Origin: Cryobacterium sp.
GTDB lineage: Bacteria; Actinomycetota; Actinomycetes; Actinomycetales; Microbacteriaceae
DNA: 59,245 nt
Direction: 5' to 3'
Assembly (NCBI RefSeq): GCF_025463825.1
Contig: NZ_JAODBG010000026.1
Coordinates: 1 to 59,245 of the forward strand
Below, in pieces: positions 48,246-56,859 of this stretch. The notes beneath the pieces are model-generated. The model was not told where the DNA came from, ran no database searches, and saw only the letters and a list, made by a program, of their open reading frames with translations. Position 1 is the stretch's first letter. The number at the start of each line of letters is the position of its first letter. Position numbers and translations under genes: made by a program.

Positions 48246-48608
48246 TCAGCGAGTCACAAGAGCCGAAGCGTTCGGCGTTTCCCACACCTGAACGGATTTC
48301 AAGACGACGCCGTGCCGCTCCGCCTCGTCCATGAGATGTATGCCGATCAGCTCGGCAGTCGGGTTGGGCAGGGTGTCGTTCAACAGCGTGTGGTCGAGCG
48401 GTTCGAACACGGCGGTTTGCAGCACGCTTTCGAGTTGGTCGAAATCGACGACGATCCCGTTGTCGTTCAATGGTCCTTCTACCTGGACTTCGACTCTGTA
48501 ACTGTGGCCGTGGAGGCGTGAACACTTTCCTAGATGCCAAGGAAGCACGTGCGCAGCGTGAAAGGTGAACGCCAGTGTCACCGAGACCCTGTATGCCTTC
48601 ATTGTCAT
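48246..48608 (-). CDS. queD: 6-carboxy-5,6,7,8-tetrahydropterin synthase QueD
   Basis: A 120-residue tunnelling-fold enzyme that makes CPH4 from dihydroneopterin triphosphate. The zinc ligands are His20 (FHAAH) and His33/His35 in LHGHSY; Cys29 in KCSRLHGH is the catalytic Cys of the QueD branch. WETPNA near the C-terminus holds the substrate-binding Glu. The ATG at 48608 overlaps the queC stop (ATGA). FolE, which makes the substrate, is not on the element and would come from folate synthesis in the host. Confidence 0.92.
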   Translation of the reverse strand: MTMKAYRVSVTLAFTFHAAHVLPWHLGKCSRLHGHSYRVEVQVEGPLNDNGIVVDFDQLESVLQTAVFEPLDHTLLNDTLPNPTAELIGIHLMDEAERHGVVLKSVQVWETPNASALVTR

Positions 48609-49252
48609 TCCCCGACCGCATTCCAGGTGTAGCCCGGTATGGACAAGGAGGCGAGCACTCGTTGTCGCTTCCAGCAGCCGGGACAGTTGCCGCACGGAAG
48701 GTTGGAGCGGTGGCACGAGGTCGTCCACCCGAGGACGGATTCATCGAGCCCCGCCGACACGAGCAATTCCTCGGTGGTTTTGTCGATGCCGGGCGCTACG
48801 ACGTTTATGCCGCCCTCCTGTGCGCTGACGAGCGCGTTGAGCTTCTCGTAGAAGTCGAGTGTGCCGTCCAGGTGCCGTGTCCCGTCCGATTTGACTGTGC
48901 CGAGTGCAACCGTCGAACACTCATGCTGGAGGGCGATGGCCGCTCCGGCCGTGCCGAGGAACTGGTTCCTGTACGGCCACCATTCAGGACTAGGAGCCGT
49001 CGCCAACGCTGCTGACTCTTCATCGTGGAGCAGTCCGGAGCCGAATTCTCCGATGCCGAGCGCAACGGTGGTCAACGGAAGGTCGAGGGCCGCCGCTATG
49101 TTCGTCGCTGCTGTCCGTTCGGCTTCGGCGGGCCGCTGGCCGTAGTCGACGTACAGCAGCACCTTCGGCCTGAGCAGAGCAGCCAAGGCGGTGCTGTCGA
49201 GGCCACCTGAGAAGAGGAGCAACATCTGTGAGGGGTCGGGCATGTCATCCAT
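48605..49252 (-). CDS. queC: 7-cyano-7-deazaguanine synthase QueC
   Basis: A 215-residue PP-loop enzyme that converts 7-carboxy-7-deazaguanine to preQ0 using ATP and ammonia. The PP-loop is SGGLDST (Ser15-Thr21), and zinc-binding Cys180, Cys187, Cys190 and Cys193 are all kept (CHRSNLPCGNCPGC). It has normal QueC length and motifs, unlike the diverged QueC-like proteins of Qat and type IV CBASS, although sequence alone cannot exclude such a role. The ATG overlaps the stop of the upstream fusion gene. There is no queF or tRNA transglycosylase gene on the element. Confidence 0.9.
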   Translation of the reverse strand: MDDMPDPSQMLLLFSGGLDSTALAALLRPKVLLYVDYGQRPAEAERTAATNIAAALDLPLTTVALGIGEFGSGLLHDEESAALATAPSPEWWPYRNQFLGTAGAAIALQHECSTVALGTVKSDGTRHLDGTLDFYEKLNALVSAQEGGINVVAPGIDKTTEELLVSAGLDESVLGWTTSCHRSNLPCGNCPGCWKRQRVLASLSIPGYTWNAVGE

Positions 49253-50474
49253 TCCAGGATCGAATCGGAGCGCCGAGCCCTACCCAGATGGCCCGGTAGA
49301 GCGCCGTGGTGATGTCGGAGTGAAGTTCTGCGCCGGTCCCGGCCAGCATTGTCGTTCCGACGTGGTTGAGGTTCGCGCCCACTGCGACGATGGGAATGCC
49401 GGCGTTCACCGCCCACCCGGTCTCGAAGAGGGTCCCCGGGTCCCAACCGTCGAGGATCGCGAACACGACGTCGGACGCGCGGAGACCTTCTAGATCTTTG
49501 GAAGCCACTTCGGGGCCGCCGAACCCCACGGCATGGACCGGGCTGAATACGTCCGCACCTGCCTGGCTGAGGAACGACAGGCACTGGTCGATGAGCCAGC
49601 GTTCCGCGGACGTGAAAAACGGCCCTGCGAGATACACCCGTGGCCGGTGACCGTTGTTTCCGAGCTCTGTCGCCCCGCCCGGAACTTCAAAACTGGTACC
49701 CGCGAGGATCGCTGCGGGGATGCGGTCTGCGGGGCTTCCGCACCACCAAGCCGTGCCGTGACTCGCGACCCTGGCCGCTTCCATTGCAGTAGCCCCGTTG
49801 AACCACGCATGTGCGAATGCTGCGGAGAAAACGTCTCCGCTTCCGAGCTTCCGGACCGTGTCCGTGGGGACAGCGCCTACCCAATGTTGTTCGCGGGTCG
49901 AAGCGTCGGTGACGAGGCAGCCTCTCGCGCCGGCTTTCGTCACGGCGAAAGCGGCACCGAGCACGTCAGCAGCACTCAGCGCGGCCTGCTCGATGCTGGT
50001 GCCTCCGCCGATAGCCATGGTCTCTAGAACGTTGGCGCAGAGGGCCAGCCGGCGGGGCGCGAGGTCGATCACCGATCCGAGTCGAGGGTCGTTGGTGGTC
50101 TGCGGATCGTAGACGAAGGACTCTGCGTCGAATGATCGCTCACCGCCCTCGATGATCCCGAAGCTGAGAATGTCGGCACCCGCGACCATCTGCGCTGCGG
50201 ACAGCCGCGCGTTCGACCCGTGGACTACCGGCTCGACGAATGGTGCGAAGTAGGTGAAGCCGACGCCTTTGTCGCGTCCCGCATTTACGACTTCAAATTG
50301 AAGGGTTGTCGCCGCACTGCTGAGCAGCCCGGAGAGCTCGGGCTCGACGGCGGTTACGAGAATGGTGTCGGGGGTCGGCAGGGTCGCCGCGGCCCGAAAT
50401 CCACTTCCGCCCAGGTCTTCAGAGTGCTCGCCGGTAGCGACATGTTCTCGGTATGTGCCACCGGCGACTATCAC
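49245..50474 (-). CDS. PfkB-family kinase fused to nucleoside 2-deoxyribosyltransferase
   Basis: A 409-residue two-domain protein. The N-terminal PfkB (ribokinase-like) domain keeps the GSGD motif with the catalytic Asp214 (KLGSGDVFSAAF). From about residue 278 a nucleoside 2-deoxyribosyltransferase domain begins (RVYLAGPFF), with Glu351 in GTLFETGWA the likely nucleophile and GWDPGT the typical preceding turn. This domain moves deoxyribose between bases or cleaves nucleosides. PfkB kinases phosphorylate sugars or nucleosides. The GTG at 50474 overlaps the stop of the small gene upstream (GTGA). Together the domains could make or salvage a deoxynucleoside monophosphate of a base such as preQ0; alternatively they could degrade nucleotides. 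Confidence 0.85.
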   Translation of the reverse strand: MIVAGGTYREHVATGEHSEDLGGSGFRAAATLPTPDTILVTAVEPELSGLLSSAATTLQFEVVNAGRDKGVGFTYFAPFVEPVVHGSNARLSAAQMVAGADILSFGIIEGGERSFDAESFVYDPQTTNDPRLGSVIDLAPRRLALCANVLETMAIGGGTSIEQAALSAADVLGAAFAVTKAGARGCLVTDASTREQHWVGAVPTDTVRKLGSGDVFSAAFAHAWFNGATAMEAARVASHGTAWWCGSPADRIPAAILAGTSFEVPGGATELGNNGHRPRVYLAGPFFTSAERWLIDQCLSFLSQAGADVFSPVHAVGFGGPEVASKDLEGLRASDVVFAILDGWDPGTLFETGWAVNAGIPIVAVGANLNHVGTTMLAGTGAELHSDITTALYRAIWVGLGAPIRSWNG

Positions 50475-50794
50475 GCGGCGTGTACCGACAGCAGCACGTG
50501 GCCGCCGTGGATCGAATTCACCGTGGCGTGGAAGGCAACGCCGAGTCGCAGGCACTCTATGAGCTTCAGCTCGGGAATGATGGCGCCAGCTTCTTCGCCC
50601 GCTTTCGTCATGACCGCGATGACCGGCTGGTCACCGTCATGCAATACGAGGTTCAAGTCGTCGTCGACTGACAGCCCGCTGACCACGTCGGCATCCGGCG
50701 CTTGGAGGGGCTTGACCGATCGCAGTCCGGAACAATCTCCGAGTCCGCCAATACCGCCGAATCCCGTGTAGTCGGGCCCTTCACTACCGCTCAT
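50471..50794 (-). CDS. Small uncharacterised protein in the queCDE operon
   Basis: A 107-residue protein from an ATG at 50794 with GAGG five bases upstream; an ATG at 50869 would extend it into the glycosylase gene. It contains VSGLSVDDDLNLVLHDGDQP, a run of hydrophobic and charged residues (AIIPELKLIECLRLGVAFHA) and HGGHVLLSV. It looks like a compact beta-rich fold with one central helix. I recognise no family. Its stop overlaps the kinase-fusion start, so the two are made together. Confidence 0.65.
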   Translation of the reverse strand: MSGSEGPDYTGFGGIGGLGDCSGLRSVKPLQAPDADVVSGLSVDDDLNLVLHDGDQPVIAVMTKAGEEAGAIIPELKLIECLRLGVAFHATVNSIHGGHVLLSVHAA

Positions 50795-50837
50795 TTCCAC
50801 CTCATCGTTGCCGAAATCATAGTGGAGTGTTGGCCAG

Positions 50838-51644
50838 CTAACCCGATATGCCACGGCGGAGACGAGCATTTGCGGCCTGCTTTATCCAGATGACAGCGTC
50901 GAGGTCCCCGGCCGGCACGTCGCCGATTCGAGCCCATTCCAAGAAGGCTCTCTCCATCGTCCAGTAGTGACGCAACGGCGACCAGCTCGGGTCGAAGACG
51001 CCGGCCTGGACGCCGGCGCGTTGTATGTGGATGTCGATTATGGCTACATCGTCGGTGTCATAGTGATTGCGCACGATCCAGCTAGCCGTCTTCGGCCCGA
51101 TTCCCCGGAAGGTCATCAACCAGTCGCGGGCGTCAAGAGCCTCGGCCGGCACAGGCTCATTTCGTAGCCGTCCCAGCGCCTCGGCGATGCGGGAAGCCTT
51201 CTGATTGGGGTACCGGTAGGAGATCAGACGTTCGCCGATGATGAGCGGCTGATGAAGAACAGCAGAAAGTTCTTCCGTCGATGCATTTGCATCGTCTATC
51301 AGACCTGCCTGCCGAAGCGAGTGAAAGGCGCCGACATTCATCTCGAAGGTCACACCGTGTCCACCGAGCATGCACGCGACCACTTCTTCCGCGAACGTCG
51401 TGCCTAGACGGTGCGGCCGCTCCCTGACCGGGTTCACGGAACGCCACTCCTCGGTGACACCGATCCAATAGGCGGCCGACATGAATTGCCACGGTTGGCC
51501 CCAAGCAACCTCTCGGCTCTGCCCATCCAGCACGCTCATGACTACACGCCGAGAGCCGGTGGTCAGCGACGATCGGAGTCCGGCCTGATTCGGGACGCGG
51601 TAGGCGTTGAAATCTTCGGCAGGCGCGCTCATTACGAGCGTCAC
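50838..51644 (-). CDS. OGG-fold DNA glycosylase/lyase (HhH-GPD)
   Basis: A 268-residue helix-hairpin-helix glycosylase. FRGIGPKTASWIV gives the hairpin and the catalytic Lys185. IIDIHIQRAG supplies the Asp204. The 19-residue spacing equals that between Lys249 and Asp268 of human OGG1, so it is probably a bifunctional base-removing lyase. The family normally removes 8-oxoguanine. OGG-like proteins are accessory genes of type IV CBASS, where QueC-like proteins also occur. The GTG at 51644 is used; an ATG at 51632 is close. It is the first gene of the cargo operon and is divergent from the relaxase. Confidence 0.82.
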   Translation of the reverse strand: MTLVMSAPAEDFNAYRVPNQAGLRSSLTTGSRRVVMSVLDGQSREVAWGQPWQFMSAAYWIGVTEEWRSVNPVRERPHRLGTTFAEEVVACMLGGHGVTFEMNVGAFHSLRQAGLIDDANASTEELSAVLHQPLIIGERLISYRYPNQKASRIAEALGRLRNEPVPAEALDARDWLMTFRGIGPKTASWIVRNHYDTDDVAIIDIHIQRAGVQAGVFDPSWSPLRHYWTMERAFLEWARIGDVPAGDLDAVIWIKQAANARLRRGISG

Positions 51645-51871
51645 TTAAAGCACTGCACTTCTCGGTTCCGCATGCCGCCAGCATAGCTACGTCCGTGAGC
51701 GACAGATGGCGCCACATGGGGCCTGAACCCGACAGCTGCTGCTTGTTCGACAGCTGCGCCGCACTCTTACAGGTCACGAAAGTCAATCAAGTGCAGCCAG
51801 GCGTCCCCCTCGCGAGGGGCAGTATTAACGAGACGGTCAAGTGTGCGCGGCACTGATAATTGTCGGCGCCG

Positions 51872-51950
51872 GCGCGAATGCTATGCACCCAGTTCTCTTT
51901 TGAATGCGCGAATGCTATGCACCCAGTTCTCTTTGGAATGCACGTATGCT
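51872..51950. repeat. 34-bp direct repeats upstream of the relaxase
   Basis: Unit starts are 51872, 51906 and (partial) 51940. The 30-base core starts GCGCGAATGCTATGC and ends TTCTCTTT, separated by TGAAT/GGAAT. A palindrome CTACCGTGGTAG follows at 51949-51960. The 352-base gap between the glycosylase and the relaxase otherwise holds no gene. Such iterated repeats are typical of transfer origins or of sites bound by a relaxase or regulator. Confidence 0.6.
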
Positions 51951-51996
51951 ACCGTGGTAGATACGGCAAGAGCGCTATAAGAAACATGGAGAAGCC

Positions 51997-54900
51997 ATGA
52001 AGGGTGGTGTGATCCTTTTCCGGGGCTCCGGCACGGCCGCCCGCCGCTACCTGGAATCCGACCGCTCGCGCGCCGACGAGTATTACCTGGAGGGCGGGGT
52101 CTCCCTGGCCGAGTACTCCGTGGTTGACGGCCGAGGCGTGGTGATCGGCGAGGGCGCGTTGACCCCGGACGAGTACGCCCAATGGGTCGACTGGATCAAC
52201 CCGCTTACCGGGGAGCCGATGGGAGCACCCCGACGAGCGGGCGAGGGTCGGCAGGGGTCGCCCCGCTTCGCGGAGATGGTCGTGAACGCGCCGAAGTCCC
52301 TGTCCATCGCGGCGGCCCTGCACCCGGATGTGTCGGAGGCGCTTGATGCCGCGCAGAAGGATGCGGTGGGCGAGATCCGGCGCTGGCTCGGCCAGCATTC
52401 GGTGACGCGGGTCGGCCCGCGCGGGAAGCAGGAGGTCGTGCCGGTCCAACAGCTCGAGAGCGTCTCCGTCGTGCACAAAACCTCCCGGGCCGGCGACCCA
52501 CACCGGCACATTCATTTCCAGATCGGGACGAGGGTGTGGGCGGCCGCTGCCTGGCGTGGGTTGGACACGGCAGCGCTGTTCCGGCAGCAGGGCGCTATCC
52601 GAGCACTGGGGACGGCAGTCATCGCCGCGCACCCGCAGCTCGCCGCGGTCCTCGACCGGCACGGTCTCACGCTCGATCCCGTCACCGGGGAGGTCGCGGA
52701 GCTGGTGCCATACAACGCGGTGATGAGCAAGCGGGGTGAGCAGGTGGCGCGCAATCTGGCGCGGTTCGAGACCGAGTGGCGGGCGACGCATCCTGGGCAG
52801 GACCCCGGTCCGGTCGTCACGTCCAGGTTGACCGCGATGGCGTGGGATCACGAGCGCCCGCACAAGATGCCGTCGACGCTCGGACACGAGGCCGCCTGGC
52901 GCGCCGAGCTGGAGAAAGCCGGCTACCGGCCGGACCCGAAGCGCGTGCCAGTGCGTGCGGCAGTGTCGCTCGATGACCTGAGCGTGCAACAGGTCGCGTC
53001 GCGCGCTCTGAACCGTTGCGCGGCCGCTGCATCGACCTGGACCGTGCACACGATCCAGGAGCACGTCACGCGCATCATCACCGAGGCCGGCGTGCACGCG
53101 GCCCCCGCCGAGCTGCACGACCTCGTTGCGCTCACGACCGGACTCGCCGCAGAGGATTGCCTGTCGGTGCTGCCACCCGGCGGTGTGCAACCCGACCATG
53201 TTGCACACCTGACCACACTGCACGTGGTCGCCGTGGAGACGCGCCTGCGCGACATGCTCGCCGCGCGTGCGATTGGCGGCGCGCGTCATGTGCCGAACCT
53301 GACCCGCCTGGCCCGCGAGCGCGGCCTTTACCCGGAGCAGGCGCAAGCGGCGGCAGCGGTCGCCTCGACCGATCCGCTCGTGGTGGTCGAGGGCGCGGCC
53401 GGCGCGGGCAAGACCACAATGCTCGGGGCCGCGATCGAAGCGGCCGCCCACCAAGGGCGCCCCACGCGGATCGTGACGCCGACGAAGAAGGCCGCCGATG
53501 TTGCCGCTCGCGAACTCGGCGTGCCGACCGATTCCGTGGCGAAGCTCGTCCACGAGCATGGCTGGCGGTGGGACCGCGACGGCGTATGGACCCGCCTCGC
53601 CCCCGGTGACACCGACCCGGAAACGGGTGCGACGTACAGCGGCCCGTCCGCAGCGGCGGGCCTGGTCCGCGGGGAGCGGATCGTGGTGGACGAGGCTGGG
53701 ATGCTCGAGCAGGACACCGCCTTTGCCCTGCTGACTGTCCTGGATGAGCACGGTGCGACGGTCGCGCTCATCGGCGACCGCGCGCAGCTCCCCGCGGTCG
53801 GCCGCGGGGGCGTGCTCGACATGGCCGCGCGACTCTCCGAGCGCAGCTACGAGATGACAACCGTGCACCGCTTTACCGACCCGGAGTACGCGGAGCTCAC
53901 GGTACAGATCCGGAAGGGCGATCACGCGGCGCTGTTGTTCGACCGCCTGCACCATCTCGGCCTCGTGGTGCTGCACGGGAGTACCGGCGTTGTACAGGAG
54001 GCGATCGCGTGTAGCGCCTGCCACGGGGATGCGATCACGGTGGCGACGAATGACGAGGCGCGGGAGCTGAACGCGCGCATCCGTGAGGAGCGTGTGCGCG
54101 ACGGTATGGTCGACGACCAGCGCACCGTGACCGGCAGCGACGGGCTCGCCATCGGCACGGGTGACGTGATCCAGACGCGGCAGAACGACAGTGACGTGCA
54201 GGTGGCGAACCGGCAGACCTGGAGCGTGCAGAGCGTCGGAGGGGACGGCACGGTGTCGGTGAAGGAAGTCGGGACCAGCCGGAAGCACGAGCGCACCGTG
54301 CGGCTCCCGGCGGAGTACGTCGCGGAGCACACGCACCTGGCCTACGCCACCACCGCCTACGGTGTGCAGGGTGCGACCATGCCGGAGTCGCACACGATCC
54401 TGTCCGACTCGCTCGACTCGGCCGGGATGTACGTCGGGATGAGGCGCGGGCGGGAGGCCAACCGGCTGCACGTGGTCGCCGCGGACCTGGACGACGCCCG
54501 CGAGCAGTTCACCGCCGCGCTCGAGCGCGACCGCGCCGACCGGGGACTGACCGAGGCGACCCGCGCCGCACAAGAGGGCGTGGCTGGACTCGTCCCTGAC
54601 GGCCCGGTGCGGCTCGTCAACGCCGAGCGCGCCCGGCTCGCCCAGCAGATTGAGCGTGCCGACCGGCAGGCCGCAGAATGGGAGCGCGCCGCGATCGCGT
54701 TGGACCGGCAGCAGCAGGAGCACCAAGCCGAGGCCGAGGAGCAGCAGGCGATCCTCGAGTCGGCCGAGGCGGTCGCCGAGCGGGTGCGCGCCAAGGTCGC
54801 CGCCCCGCTCATCGACCACGCCGCCCACGACGGTGCCGTGTACCTCGCCGCCCGGAACCGAATGGGCGAAGCCGAGGACGCCCTCCGCACAGCGACGGGT

Positions 54901-55440
54901 TTCCACAGGCGCACCGCCGCCCGCGCCCTGACGACGGCCGTGGACGAGCATCGCACGGTTGAGACGGCCGCGCGGCGGCGCTGGGGCACCCTCCCGCAGG
55001 CGCCCGAGGGCATCGTCCCGTGGGCCACGACGGTGGCGCACCGGGAGGCCGACGCGGACCCGCGCGTGGTCGAGGCGCGCGCGGAGGCGTACGAGGTGCG
55101 CGAGGAGCGGCAGCGCCTCAGAACCCGGCAACTGCACGAGCGCGCCCGCCTCCAGCGCCGGGTGTTCGGCGGCCGTGCCCCGAGTAACGCCCCGGCGCAG
55201 GCCGGGCGCTGGCGCAACCACGCTGAGGCAGCCCGGCATGACCTCGCGGCGATCGAAGACCTGCCCATTACTGAGGCCGCGCAGCTGGTCCGCGCTCGCG
55301 CCGAGAAGGAGGCCGCGCAGCACGAAGCCGCCGAGCGTGCCGTGGCCGAGCATCAGGCCCGCGCCGCCGGCCTCCACGACTTCACGCGCCTCCCGCCCGA
55401 CCACGGAACGGTCCCGTCCGAGCGCCGGCGGGGCCTGTAG
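51997..55440 (+). CDS. MobF-family relaxase with C-terminal helicase (TraA/TrwC-like)
   Basis: A 1147-residue conjugation protein. The relaxase domain (about 1-300) has the metal-binding three-His motif HRHIHF (His169, His171, His173) and N-terminal Tyr18 with Tyr29/Tyr30 as candidate nickase residues. An SF1B helicase (about 455-870) has Walker A GAAGAGKTT and Walker B VVDEAGM. The remainder is a long Glu/Arg/Ala-rich coiled region. It is preceded by GGAGAAG. It would nick at oriT and unwind the transferred strand; the direct repeats just upstream are a candidate oriT. No coupling protein or pilus genes are present. Confidence 0.93.
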   Translation: MKGGVILFRGSGTAARRYLESDRSRADEYYLEGGVSLAEYSVVDGRGVVIGEGALTPDEYAQWVDWINPLTGEPMGAPRRAGEGRQGSPRFAEMVVNAPKSLSIAAALHPDVSEALDAAQKDAVGEIRRWLGQHSVTRVGPRGKQEVVPVQQLESVSVVHKTSRAGDPHRHIHFQIGTRVWAAAAWRGLDTAALFRQQGAIRALGTAVIAAHPQLAAVLDRHGLTLDPVTGEVAELVPYNAVMSKRGEQVARNLARFETEWRATHPGQDPGPVVTSRLTAMAWDHERPHKMPSTLGHEAAWRAELEKAGYRPDPKRVPVRAAVSLDDLSVQQVASRALNRCAAAASTWTVHTIQEHVTRIITEAGVHAAPAELHDLVALTTGLAAEDCLSVLPPGGVQPDHVAHLTTLHVVAVETRLRDMLAARAIGGARHVPNLTRLARERGLYPEQAQAAAAVASTDPLVVVEGAAGAGKTTMLGAAIEAAAHQGRPTRIVTPTKKAADVAARELGVPTDSVAKLVHEHGWRWDRDGVWTRLAPGDTDPETGATYSGPSAAAGLVRGERIVVDEAGMLEQDTAFALLTVLDEHGATVALIGDRAQLPAVGRGGVLDMAARLSERSYEMTTVHRFTDPEYAELTVQIRKGDHAALLFDRLHHLGLVVLHGSTGVVQEAIACSACHGDAITVATNDEARELNARIREERVRDGMVDDQRTVTGSDGLAIGTGDVIQTRQNDSDVQVANRQTWSVQSVGGDGTVSVKEVGTSRKHERTVRLPAEYVAEHTHLAYATTAYGVQGATMPESHTILSDSLDSAGMYVGMRRGREANRLHVVAADLDDAREQFTAALERDRADRGLTEATRAAQEGVAGLVPDGPVRLVNAERARLAQQIERADRQAAEWERAAIALDRQQQEHQAEAEEQQAILESAEAVAERVRAKVAAPLIDHAAHDGAVYLAARNRMGEAEDALRTATGFHRRTAARALTTAVDEHRTVETAARRRWGTLPQAPEGIVPWATTVAHREADADPRVVEARAEAYEVREERQRLRTRQLHERARLQRRVFGGRAPSNAPAQAGRWRNHAEAARHDLAAIEDLPITEAAQLVRARAEKEAAQHEAAERAVAEHQARAAGLHDFTRLPPDHGTVPSERRRGL

Positions 55441-55442
55441 CG

Positions 55443-56753
55443 CTACAGGCCGCGCCCGTCCCCGTGTGCAGTAGGGCCCGACCGCGCGGCACCGAAGCGG
55501 CTGGGTTCGGGAAGGGCAGGGCCGAGCCTCGACTTGCGTCCCGGGGTGTCGCCGCCGCCGACGCGGTTGCTGCGCTCCGTGAGGGCGACCAGGGCCAGGT
55601 GCCGGTCGGCGGTCCAGCAGATCAGCCGACCCTTTTCATCCTTCGTGCGTCCCAGGATGCCAGCCTCCGCCAGCTCGGTCAGGGCGCGATGCGCCGCCGC
55701 GGGCGATGCACCCATGCGCGTGGTAACGGACTCTGCCGTCAGCACCGGATCGGAGGCGAGGGTATCGAGGATACGCAGCACCACCGCGTCCCGGCGCGGA
55801 ACCGCCGGGCTCAGGCCACGGTCGCGGCGGAAGCGCACCAGCTCGTCCCGCACCTGGTCGTCCAGTGCGGCGATGTCCTCGGAGAGTCGCACGGCGTTGC
55901 CGGCGGCGAGTTCGGCGGCCTGGGCGAAGCCGATCACCCATTCGTCCAGCCTCGGCGGGTCCGCGCGGTAGCTGGTCAGCCCGGCAAGGTATGAGTCCGT
56001 GTCGCCGGCGAAGACGGTGCTGATCGGGATAAGCGTGTTGCGCAATGCGTCGGCGCGGCGCAGGACGGTGTGGATGAGGGCGCGCCCGGTGCGACCGTTG
56101 CCGTCGATAAACGGGTGAATCGTCTCGAATTGCGCGTGGACAATCGCCGCCCGCACCACCGGGTTCCCGCTCGTATCGGTGACGAACCGGGCGAGGTCGA
56201 CCATCAGGCGGGGCACCTCGCCCTCCGGCGGCGGCACGAACGCCGACCGCAGCGGACTCCAGCCGGCACCGCCGACCCAGTTCTGCTCCTCTCGCAGCCC
56301 GCGCTGAAGGCGCGGCTCGATGACGTGCTGGAGATCCACGATGTCCGAGGTCGTGATCGGCCGGCCGTGATCGGCGAGGTCGGCGATCGCCGCCTCGGTC
56401 GCCCGCACGTTCGCCACCACGTCCAGTGCGGTACGGGGGCCGTGGTGAAGCAGCTCCGCGATCGCCAGCTTCTTCGGGGTGATGCGATTGCCCTCGATCC
56501 ACGACGACGAGATCGACTCCGACCGGATGAGCAGATGGTTCAGGTAGCGACCCCGCGTCCCGATCCGCTCGTCCGCCCGTGCGAGCACCGCCAACGCGTC
56601 TTCCGCAGCAGCCTGTGCGCCCGCGCCCAGGGTTGGGAGTCGGCGGCCTAGCTCGTCCGGCACATACGCCAGGTAGCGGCCGGGCGCGCGGTCCTTTCGG
56701 CTCAGGCCGCCCGCATCCTCAGGGTGCCACAGGCGCTCGACGTACTCGGCCAT
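55443..56753 (-). CDS. Fic-domain protein with C-terminal winged helix
   Basis: A 436-residue Fic protein. The active-site motif HPFIDGNGRTGR (His near residue 213) is complete, so it can transfer AMP. An N-terminal SSSWIEGN segment (about 80-90) matches the class II inhibitory helix (S/T)xxxE(G/N), so the enzyme is self-inhibited. The C-terminus is a winged helix (LTAESVTTRMGASPAAAHRAL). I chose the ATG at 56753 with GGGAGG upstream. It converges with the relaxase, with two bases between the stop codons. A role in transfer regulation or in stability of the element is possible. Confidence 0.87.
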   Translation of the reverse strand: MAEYVERLWHPEDAGGLSRKDRAPGRYLAYVPDELGRRLPTLGAGAQAAAEDALAVLARADERIGTRGRYLNHLLIRSESISSSWIEGNRITPKKLAIAELLHHGPRTALDVVANVRATEAAIADLADHGRPITTSDIVDLQHVIEPRLQRGLREEQNWVGGAGWSPLRSAFVPPPEGEVPRLMVDLARFVTDTSGNPVVRAAIVHAQFETIHPFIDGNGRTGRALIHTVLRRADALRNTLIPISTVFAGDTDSYLAGLTSYRADPPRLDEWVIGFAQAAELAAGNAVRLSEDIAALDDQVRDELVRFRRDRGLSPAVPRRDAVVLRILDTLASDPVLTAESVTTRMGASPAAAHRALTELAEAGILGRTKDEKGRLICWTADRHLALVALTERSNRVGGGDTPGRKSRLGPALPEPSRFGAARSGPTAHGDGRGL

Positions 56754-56859
56754 CACACCCTCCCAATATCGTCTCGATCTTCTACTTTAGAGCAACTAAC
56801 CGAGAAATAGCCGGACGGCGCTCCCGGTTAGCGTGACTCGACGAGACGCGCTCTGCGGG

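Noticed and set aside
47539..49252. Ordinary host queuosine operon
   Set aside because: It sits on a mobile element, overlaps unrelated DNA and nucleoside genes, and lacks queF and tgt. It still needs a genome check.
47539..51644. Complete type IV CBASS
   Set aside because: QueC and OGG proteins are shared, but no CD-NTase, TGT-like protein or known effector is present.
51872..51950. CRISPR array
   Set aside because: The repeats are tandem with only 4-5 bases between cores, no variable spacers and no cas genes.
51949..55404. Very long open frame opposite the relaxase
   Set aside because: It is the mirror of a clear MobF gene in GC-rich DNA, has no recognisable domain and an improbable His/Arg/Gly-rich composition.
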